DNA from: Nitrospira sp.
GTDB taxonomy: Bacteria > Nitrospirota > Nitrospiria > Nitrospirales > Nitrospiraceae
Direction of reading: 5' to 3'
DNA: 64,000 bases
NCBI GenBank assembly: GCA_005116965.1
Contig: SWDG01000005.1
Coordinates: 47,957-111,956, forward strand
Shown here one piece after another: positions 58,589 through 64,000 of this stretch (the stretch's first letter is position 1; every line of letters begins with the position of its first letter). A program made the translations under genes and the position numbers. The notes below the pieces were generated by a model that was not told where the DNA came from, made no database searches, and saw only the letters and a program-made list of their open reading frames with translations.

Positions 58589-59041
58589 CTACCCTACGGA
58601 TCTATCCAAGACCATAACCCTGACGATCAGCTGCTTCGGAAACGGTTCAGCTCCGTCCCGAACCAGGATGATCTCATCATCGTCCGGAACAGCTATGTCT
58701 ACTGGATGCTCGCCTAGGATCGAGTTGACTACATACTCGCGAACCTCATACATGGAGAATAGCCGGCGATCGACCTCGACTATGACACCGCCTGGTACAG
58801 CGTAGAATCGAGCGCGCTCCAGATGCGGTGTGGTCGATACGCCGCTTGTTGGGAAGCCGTTCTGCTTCCACTGATGTTGCCGGACGGCATGCTCTTCAGT
58901 CTGCCCCAAGACGAACGGCAGGCGAGTGTCGATGCCAAGTCGGGGACCGGCCTCGAACGGCCCTTGTGCTTTAGGGACGAGCACATAGCCCGCTTCGATT
59001 TCTGCCACCCGTAGCGCTCGGTAGAGGAAGGGGTGGGTCAT
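58589..59041 (-). CDS. Possible ADP-ribosyltransferase-fold protein
   Basis: A 150-residue protein with the order of the R-S-E ADP-ribosyltransferase class: Arg8 in FLYRALR, Ser69-Thr-Thr in TSGVSTTPHLERARFYA and an acidic DDDEIIL with Glu123. The strand GGVIVEVDRRLF fits the fold. The second residue expected for the catalytic pair (ExE or QxE) is not plain, so activity is uncertain and the family is unidentified. No good ribosome binding site precedes the ATG at 59041. The immunity partner, if any, is not seen. Confidence 0.4.
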   Translation of the reverse strand: MTHPFLYRALRVAEIEAGYVLVPKAQGPFEAGPRLGIDTRLPFVLGQTEEHAVRQHQWKQNGFPTSGVSTTPHLERARFYAVPGGVIVEVDRRLFSMYEVREYVVNSILGEHPVDIAVPDDDEIILVRDGAEPFPKQLIVRVMVLDRSVG

Positions 59042-59059
59042 GTCAATAATGGTGCGCCT

Positions 59060-59221
59060 AACTATGTTTAGACCGATCCGCATAAGAGCCGGATCGGCGC
59101 ATTTCTGTCCGTGTGACACGCCACAATTGTTGGCGAACGATACGCCAGACCCCGTGCCGTTTCAATGCGCTACGGATGCTGGAACATTTATTACGGGTTC
59201 TTATGCGAACGGAGCTAGCAG
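59060..59221. repeat. Duplicated intergenic block, copy 1
   Basis: About 160 bases align with 60388-60537: AACTATGTTTAGACCGATCC/ AACACTGTTTAAACCGGTCC, the shared CCGCATAAGAGCCGGATC, the ACGCCA..TTG and CCGTGCCGTT segments, and the closing GAGCTAG. In copy 2 this is the region downstream of a TraT gene. The gap 59042-59426 holds this block and nothing else recognised. Confidence 0.65.
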
Positions 59222-59426
59222 TCTGCTGAAAAACTCGGTTTCTGCTTTGTGCACCGTTGCACGATGACAGAAAGAACAGGCTGCAAGTTAAATAGGAGTC
59301 AGAGTACAATTTCAGAGGGGCGATCAGCCCGTTTCGGACGCCCCTGCGTTCCCCCGTTCAGTCGCCGGTCGACTTGGCTGCCAATTGATTCTTGGAAGGC
59401 GTCGCTTCTCACCACTTGCCCCTGAC

Positions 59427-59654
59427 CTACTTGCTTGAGGCATCGAGGAACTGCTCGATTGTCAGTCCTGCTTTTGCAATCAGACTGCGCAACGTGCCTC
59501 GTGCAACTTCCGGGTGATTTGGTATCGAGAGAGTGGCCATGTGGCCTGGCTTCGTCATAATGATATGACTGCCTTTCTGACGAACTATCTGCCAGCCTAG
59601 GCGCTGAAACATCGTGATGACATCGGAAGGGGGAAGAAGAGGAATCGGCGGCAT
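59427..59654 (-). CDS. hicA: HicA-type toxin (module 2)
   Basis: A 75-residue HicA: the first helix and VRQKGSHIIMTKPGHMATLS with the catalytic-type His, then IPNHPEVARGTLRSLIAKAG. It overlaps hicB by one base. It is a second, clearly different HicA from module 1 (about half the residues shared), so the modules are probably independent acquisitions. Confidence 0.88.
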   Translation of the reverse strand: MPPIPLLPPSDVITMFQRLGWQIVRQKGSHIIMTKPGHMATLSIPNHPEVARGTLRSLIAKAGLTIEQFLDASSK

Positions 59655-59860
59655 TATGCGATGACTTCCACTTGGCGAGTGAGGACGGTCAGTGGCATCC
59701 CCATTTCAGCACGCACTTCAAGACACTGTTTGATGGCATCCTGCACGTTGGCTTGTGCCTCCGCTTCCGTCTTGCCTTGACTGATACATCCCGGAATAGC
59801 CGGGCATTCGGCGATGTATACTCCATCCTCGTCACGCGTGATGGTAATCGTAAATTTCAT
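59654..59860 (-). CDS. hicB: HicB-type antitoxin (module 2)
   Basis: A 68-residue HicB: MKFTITITRDEDGVYIAECP, then AIPGCISQGKTEAEAQANVQ. GAGGAG precedes the ATG. The short class without a C-terminal DNA-binding domain. The hicB-hicA order and overlap are as in module 1. Confidence 0.88.
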   Translation of the reverse strand: MKFTITITRDEDGVYIAECPAIPGCISQGKTEAEAQANVQDAIKQCLEVRAEMGMPLTVLTRQVEVIA

Positions 59861-60026
59861 AGCAGCTCCTCTTATTCTTCAAGACCCCTTATCAGAAGAA
59901 CTACTTGAAAAACCGGCAGCTTCCAGCTCACACCGAAGTCCTGAGTAACGACCGGTCCGGTCTATCGGCGAAAAGAAAAACAGCCGCACAGTGTGTCGCA
60001 AACAAGTCTACTGAAAAGCCAGGTGT

Positions 60027-60152
60027 TTATCTACCGCTCCGTTTGGTATTGCTGGTCCGATATGCCGCCTCACCAAAGGAGGGGGCGAGCTCATAAAAAT
60101 GAATAGCATCTTCCAGTTCTTGCGTCGCTACTCTGGTGAATACGACGCGCAT
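60027..60152 (-). pseudogene. RelE/ParE-type toxin, truncated
   Basis: From the ATG at 60152, about 41 codons start MRVVFTRVATQELEDAIHFY, as in RelE/ParE-family toxins, but the remaining two thirds are replaced by unrelated TSNTKRSGR and a stop. The catalytic C-terminal region is absent, so it should not be active. It overlaps the stop codon of the antitoxin by one base. Confidence 0.7.
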
Positions 60153-60358
60153 CAATTGTCCTTGAATAGTTCCTCCATCGGGGCACCTTTGAGTTTTCCG
60201 TCCCGATAGGCCTTGAGTCGTTTTTCCGCTTCTTCCGCCCATATTTCATCGAGTTTCTTATCCGGCTCATCCAGGCTCTTTATCAGCCCCTCAACCAACA
60301 TGAACCGTTCCTCCGGCTTCAGTTTCATGGCCTCGTCTAATAAGTCTTTCGTGCTCAT
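60152..60358 (-). CDS. Addiction-module antitoxin (TIGR02574-like)
   Basis: A 68-residue helical protein: MSTKDLLDEAMKLKPEERFM, then LVEGLIKSLDEPDKKLDEIW and AEEAEKRLKAYRDGKLKG. This is the putative addiction-module component family, normally paired with a RelE/ParE toxin. GGAGG lies ten bases before the ATG. The paired toxin is broken, so this is an orphan antitoxin. Confidence 0.8.
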   Translation of the reverse strand: MSTKDLLDEAMKLKPEERFMLVEGLIKSLDEPDKKLDEIWAEEAEKRLKAYRDGKLKGAPMEELFKDN

Positions 60359-60387
60359 TGTGTTGACCTCCGATTTTCATGAAGCGT

Positions 60388-60537
60388 AACACTGTTTAAA
60401 CCGGTCCGCATAAGAGCCGGATCTGCCTCTTTCTTCCTATGCAATACGCCAGAACTGTTGGTGAGCAATATGCCCTACCCGTGCCGTTCAAGGAATTGAG
60501 GCTGCGTACGGGCCTTTATGTAGAACTGAGCTAGAAC
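60388..60537. repeat. Duplicated intergenic block, copy 2
   Basis: This block aligns with 59060-59221 and overlaps the 3' end of the TraT-like gene. It contains CCGCATAAGAGCCGGATC and CCGTGCCGTTCAA. The presence of a complete traT gene here and only its downstream region in copy 1 suggests copying followed by deletion. Confidence 0.65.
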
Positions 60538-61346
60538 AGCCCTGCAATCCCGGTGGCGATCTTCTCTTGGACGATTGGCGTGGCTTCGGGAATGTCGATG
60601 GATTTTTGCCGGACATGGCCCACCATCCGCATCTGCTGCACTTTCGGACCGGCTACGGCTTGACCGCCGACCGGCTGGCCAAGAGACTTACCCATCTTGC
60701 GATCGGTAATCTGCACGTCGGTGACACACAGGTAGGTCACGCCATCTTCCTTCGGTGGTGGTTGCATGCCGGGCATCCCGCCAAAACCCGCGCCTCCGCC
60801 GCTCATGGCCATGGCCTGCCTCATCATGGCGCTCATATCCGGCATGCCTCCGCCCATAGACATGGGGCTCATACCGGCCATGCTCATAGAGGGATCACCG
60901 CCGGTTGCAGTGACCGAGGCCATGACGGCTCCCCCACTGCTGACACCGGCTCCAAATCCGGCCTTCGCCACCTGTTCGGGTGTCACGCCCTCTGCGGCTT
61001 TATGACAGTAGACCACCTTGGCCTGAATCCAATAATTCGCTTGTTGGGGATCGGCGGAAACTTGGTAGCCTTTGGTGGTCAACTTGGTCTGAATGTCGGT
61101 GAGGGCAATTTGTTGGTTCTCTGAAATATTTCGCAGCTGGAGATAGGCCGTGCGGTTCATGCTGGGATCGAGAAAGACCGTGTTGCTGTTCATGAGGCCG
61201 GAGCGGATAACGTTGGAACAGCCGCTCATGAGTCCGCATAAGAGTAGCAATAGCGCGAGTGGCCTCGTGAAACGTGAGGCGTGAAGCGTGAAACGCTTGG
61301 TCGCTAGCCCTTCATGTGATGTCTCATCCAACGAGATACGCTTCAC
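60531..61346 (-). CDS. TraT-like surface lipoprotein 1
   Basis: A 271-residue protein similar to TraT, the surface-exclusion/complement-resistance lipoprotein of F-like plasmids: NTVFLDPSMNRTAYLQLRNI, ALTDIQTKLTTKGYQVSADP and ANYWIQAKVV align well, and TYLCVTDVQITDR matches later. Lipobox LMSGC gives Cys43. The N-region (GLATKRFTLHASRFTR) is unusually long and encoded by a 7-base repeat. Residues 142-194 contain 14 methionines in a Gly-rich insert. The start is GTG at 61346; no TraS or transfer genes are nearby. Confidence 0.7.
   Translation of the reverse strand: MKRISLDETSHEGLATKRFTLHASRFTRPLALLLLLCGLMSGCSNVIRSGLMNSNTVFLDPSMNRTAYLQLRNISENQQIALTDIQTKLTTKGYQVSADPQQANYWIQAKVVYCHKAAEGVTPEQVAKAGFGAGVSSGGAVMASVTATGGDPSMSMAGMSPMSMGGGMPDMSAMMRQAMAMSGGGAGFGGMPGMQPPPKEDGVTYLCVTDVQITDRKMGKSLGQPVGGQAVAGPKVQQMRMVGHVRQKSIDIPEATPIVQEKIATGIAGLF
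61266..61293. repeat. Heptamer tandem repeat inside traT-like gene 1
   Basis: Four tandem 7-base units (CGTGAAA, CGTGAGG, CGTGAAG, CGTGAAA). They lie in the reading frame and encode part of the positively charged start of the signal peptide, on the opposite strand. Confidence 0.75.
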
Positions 61347-61364
61347 GATCGACGCTTCACCGTA

Positions 61365-62063
61365 TTAAAAGTTTCCCGCCACGGCGGCACTCAGTTTCTG
61401 TTGGAGCAGCGGCGTCGCTTCAGCCTCATCCAATTTCTTTTGGTGTACATCGGCGGCTAGTCTGGTTTGGTATACGCCGGGCTCCTCGCCTGTACCTGTC
61501 TTCATTCCGCTGGGGACTGGCACAGGACTCTGCTCGGTAATTTGCACGTCGGCCACGCAGGCATAATTCACGTCGTCCGGCATCTTGGGAGCAGATGACG
61601 AAGAACTGAAGAGATCGCCGATGCCTTGAATGGCGCTCAACCCCATCGAAGCTGCGGCACCACCCATTGCCCCGTAGGGTCCCGCCATGCTGGCCATGCT
61701 CGTGAGGCCCTGCATGGCGCCCATCGCCGAGTTGAACGCGGATCCATATCCGCTCGCTACCATCGCTTCAACGGGCATATCCGGCTTTGTAATATTGCAA
61801 TAGACGATGTTCGCGAGCACGACGTAATGAGCGGCGCTGGGGTCCTGGATAATCTGATAGCCCTTTACGGTTAAGCGGGCGTCGAGATCCGAAAGCGACA
61901 CGCCTTGGTTGTCCGATGAATTGCGCGCCTGGATAAACACCGTTTTCGCCGTCGATGGCGGCAAGAAGAACGTATTGCTCGTGATGAGATCGGAGTCTTT
62001 GATATTGCCGGCGTAGGCGGGGAACGGGAGGCAGAGGGCGATGGTCAACGCGAAATAGCGCAA
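61365..62063 (-). CDS. TraT-like surface protein 2
   Basis: A 232-residue TraT-related protein starting with TTG after AAAGGAGG, with signal peptide LRYFALTIALCLPFPAYAG. NTFFLPPSTAKTVFIQARNS, LTVKGYQIIQDPSAAHYVVL and NYACVADVQITEQ match TraT and gene 1. There is no lipobox Cys at the cleavage site, unlike TraT. A Gly/Ala/Met-rich middle (GSAFNSAMGAMQGLTSMASM) corresponds to the Met-rich insert of gene 1. It lies between a large unknown protein and TraT-like 1 on the same strand. Confidence 0.7.
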   Translation of the reverse strand: MRYFALTIALCLPFPAYAGNIKDSDLITSNTFFLPPSTAKTVFIQARNSSDNQGVSLSDLDARLTVKGYQIIQDPSAAHYVVLANIVYCNITKPDMPVEAMVASGYGSAFNSAMGAMQGLTSMASMAGPYGAMGGAAASMGLSAIQGIGDLFSSSSSAPKMPDDVNYACVADVQITEQSPVPVPSGMKTGTGEEPGVYQTRLAADVHQKKLDEAEATPLLQQKLSAAVAGNF

Positions 62064-62138
62064 GCTCTGTTCCTCCTTTGAGCCGGGGCGGATTGTACGC
62101 CAACGATAGTGGAACGGCAACTACTCAGAATTCTCCAT

Positions 62139-64000
62139 TTAAGGGCCTCCACTGCCGGTCGGTTGGGCCGTTTGGCTCGATTTCCGCCTCAGCGTCATGG
62201 TCGTGACTTCGTTGCACAGTTTGTTGCAAGTGGTCTTCATCGTCTTGGTTGCCAGCACGTCGCCTTGGTTCACGATCGTCCAGCCGTTCACGGGGAACCC
62301 AGCCAGTTGCCAATTGAACGTCATAAACCGTGTGATATTGAACAGGCCGCTCCAGAAGGAGGTTGGCACCGGAGGCGGGGGAGGTCCTTTGCAGGGTGTG
62401 ACGCGCCCGATTTCATCCGTGTCGCCTGGTCGAATGAACAGCCCATAATCCACCACCGCTCCGTTACGCTGCTGAGGCGAGCCTGCCGTGACATCGAACG
62501 TGGTGGTGCCCCTGCCCTCTACGACTACAATGCAGGGCGCCATCAGTGACGGGACCGTCTCGTAATACAGCGGCCCCTGGCCGACGTAGCCTCGCTCTCG
62601 CGTATACCGTAAGGGCACGACGGCGCGCGCATGCGATTTTCCATATTGCACCGTGCCGACGATCATGCTGTCGAACTCCAGCACCAGCGACGGCGCAGCC
62701 ATTTGCCAGAGATTCTTGGACTTGATACGGCCCGCCCTCGATGTGCCCTTGTTGACATAAAAGCCCGGCGGATCGTTCGGGTCGCCCAAGTCCGATGGAG
62801 CGACAAACCGAAAGACGGCCGGCGTACTCGGCGCAGTTCCGACGGAAGCCGGCGACGCATGGCCACCTCGATAGTCTTCGATCTCGGATAGACGGCCCCA
62901 GGTCGGTTGAGCGCTCTTCATCGTGCGGATCTCCGCTTTCACGTCGGTGGATTGTCCCGGCGCCACCTCCTCCGTTTTCGTCGGCGGAGTAAAGTGCAGT
63001 TTCACGCACTCGCTGCCGTTCTGCTGATCGTCCGGCTTGTTCCATTTCTCTTCGGCTTCGCCATAGGCTTTCTTCGCGAGATACGCGATGATGTCTACGC
63101 CCTTTCTCGCCATCGAGAGGCAATCACCGTCCAAGACCCCGGACATGACATGTGTCCCTTGTGACACGGCGCAAGTCGGAGCCGACATCTGCAGAATGCC
63201 ACCGCCCGGGTCAAGCACCGCCTTGACCATGGCGCGAACAGTCGTGGTTCCTTCCGTGGCGTGATTGACCAGACCTCTACCCCGTGTGCTCATTTCGCTC
63301 ACGAGTGTCACATCCACCCGAATCTCTTTGAGCCTGGCCTCTTCCGTGACCTCGCCCTCGGTTTGCGCAGTGACGCTCTCCACCTTGCGGCTGATCGTCG
63401 TCTGACCACCCTCGGTGACTGAACTGGAAACGTATGCGGTGAGTTGCGCATCTCCTGACACGATCCCTTCAGCCATCGGGCAACGCGGTACGACGGCCCT
63501 GATCTTCATCCCAAATTTCCCGCCCCCTGAGACGCTCTTGTCCTTCGCCTCGGCGTCAACGCCGAACCCATATCCGTCGTCTGATCCGACATGTTCATTA
63601 TCGATTGCCAACGTATCGAGCGTCACTGACAGGGTCGAGGACCCCTTGTCGCTGGATTGGGTCATTGACCCGCCGCCGGTGTGGATGGTGCCCCCCATTG
63701 GTCCGTCCACCAGAGTCAGATGAGGATCTCGATCGGGCGCCTCATGGGCAGAAGGGAAGAAGCGTTTGAACGTTGGAGGGCTTGGATAGGATACCGGCCG
63801 CACGACGGCTGGGGATTCATCCAATTCCAGCCATGACGCGTTCGGTAGTGTTTGTTGCCGCCGTTCCAGCTCCTTGCGCGCCTGCTGTTCGACTTGAGGG
63901 AACATGGCGCGGAGGTTCGACAGATGGGGAGTGAGCATCCTGTCAAAAGCTGGCCGCACAACTGGTGATAGCCAGTCGTTCGACAGGATCTGTTCAAAGA
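62139..64000 (-). CDS. Large protein of unknown function (5' end outside window)
   Basis: At least 606 codons are open and the frame continues past base 64000 without a start, so the N-terminus is missing. The visible C-terminal part is rich in Ser, Thr, Gly and Val, with no membrane helix, no Cys-rich repeat and no recognised domain; two Cys in TCNKLCNEVTT lie at the end. Segments such as EGTTTVRAMVKAVLDPGGGI and VDYGLFIRPGDTDEIGRVTP look like a β-rich extracellular protein. It is 75 bases upstream of TraT-like 2, so the three may be one transcript. The function cannot be assigned. Confidence 0.7.
   Translation of the reverse strand, partial: FEQILSNDWLSPVVRPAFDRMLTPHLSNLRAMFPQVEQQARKELERRQQTLPNASWLELDESPAVVRPVSYPSPPTFKRFFPSAHEAPDRDPHLTLVDGPMGGTIHTGGGSMTQSSDKGSSTLSVTLDTLAIDNEHVGSDDGYGFGVDAEAKDKSVSGGGKFGMKIRAVVPRCPMAEGIVSGDAQLTAYVSSSVTEGGQTTISRKVESVTAQTEGEVTEEARLKEIRVDVTLVSEMSTRGRGLVNHATEGTTTVRAMVKAVLDPGGGILQMSAPTCAVSQGTHVMSGVLDGDCLSMARKGVDIIAYLAKKAYGEAEEKWNKPDDQQNGSECVKLHFTPPTKTEEVAPGQSTDVKAEIRTMKSAQPTWGRLSEIEDYRGGHASPASVGTAPSTPAVFRFVAPSDLGDPNDPPGFYVNKGTSRAGRIKSKNLWQMAAPSLVLEFDSMIVGTVQYGKSHARAVVPLRYTRERGYVGQGPLYYETVPSLMAPCIVVVEGRGTTTFDVTAGSPQQRNGAVVDYGLFIRPGDTDEIGRVTPCKGPPPPPVPTSFWSGLFNITRFMTFNWQLAGFPVNGWTIVNQGDVLATKTMKTTCNKLCNEVTTMTLRRKSSQTAQPTGSGGP

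Overview
The window reads as chromosomal DNA of a Nitrospira-like bacterium (phylum Nitrospirota). This is inferred from gene content and order, not from a database search: rimP-nusA-infB-rbfA-truB-rpsO-pnp, an alaC-hom-thrC-apgM-lysC threonine operon, a citramalate synthase, a stand-alone leuCD pair, a cupredoxin, a MEKHLA-domain protein and a palindromic repeat of a kind I associate with this genus.

Layout. 1-3.4 kb: surE (cut by the left edge), tRNA-Pro(GGG), a MerR regulator, an IHF/HU protein and citramalate synthase. 3.6-11.4 kb: a type I restriction-modification operon (hsdM, hsdS, hsdR) with a YgjP-type metallopeptidase, lying between amino-acid genes. 11.6-17.6 kb: aminotransferase alaC and the aspartate-to-threonine genes hom, thrC, an apgM-like gene and lysC, almost without gaps. 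The apgM-like protein sits where a homoserine kinase is expected but has lost canonical active-site residues. 17.9-23.8 kb (+): pdxJ, NAD(P)HX repair enzyme, tsaE, a LapA-like protein and mutS. 23.9-25.2 kb: two secreted proteins of unknown function. 25.4-35.4 kb (-): the translation/RNA operon rimP-nusA-infB-DUF503-rbfA-truB-rpsO-pnp, ending in an M16 peptidase. 35.5-47.3 kb: a class IV aminotransferase, chagasin-like inhibitor, Rieske protein, DUF192 protein, ferredoxin, cupredoxin, CBS protein, MEKHLA protein, leuCD, corA, cysQ, a lipoprotein, an aminotransferase and a PilZ protein.

From 47.3 kb the DNA looks accessory. It holds an Rhs remnant, two decayed copies of a reverse-transcriptase 3' end flanking a hicBA module, msrA, a SLOG-type protein, a TPR protein, a tldD/pmbA pair and an exported agmatine-deiminase-like protein. 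It also holds a DUF433/DUF5615 pair, two broken cupin copies, a possible ADP-ribosyltransferase-fold protein, a second hicBA module, and an addiction antitoxin with a truncated RelE/ParE-like toxin. The right end carries two tandem TraT-like genes and a large unknown protein that runs off the window. A fragment of a traT 3' end and a duplicated intergenic block show that this area has been repeatedly copied and deleted.

How the parts work together: CimA with LeuCD gives the pyruvate route to 2-oxobutyrate and also leucine; AlaC supplies alanine; LysC, Hom and ThrC make threonine. The nusA/infB cluster is the usual translation/transcription housekeeping block. The main points for follow-up are the degenerate ApgM-like protein, the palindromic repeats whose ends supply gene stop codons, terminators placed just before the surE and rimP start codons, the structured pnp leader, and the duplicated, decaying toxin-antitoxin region.
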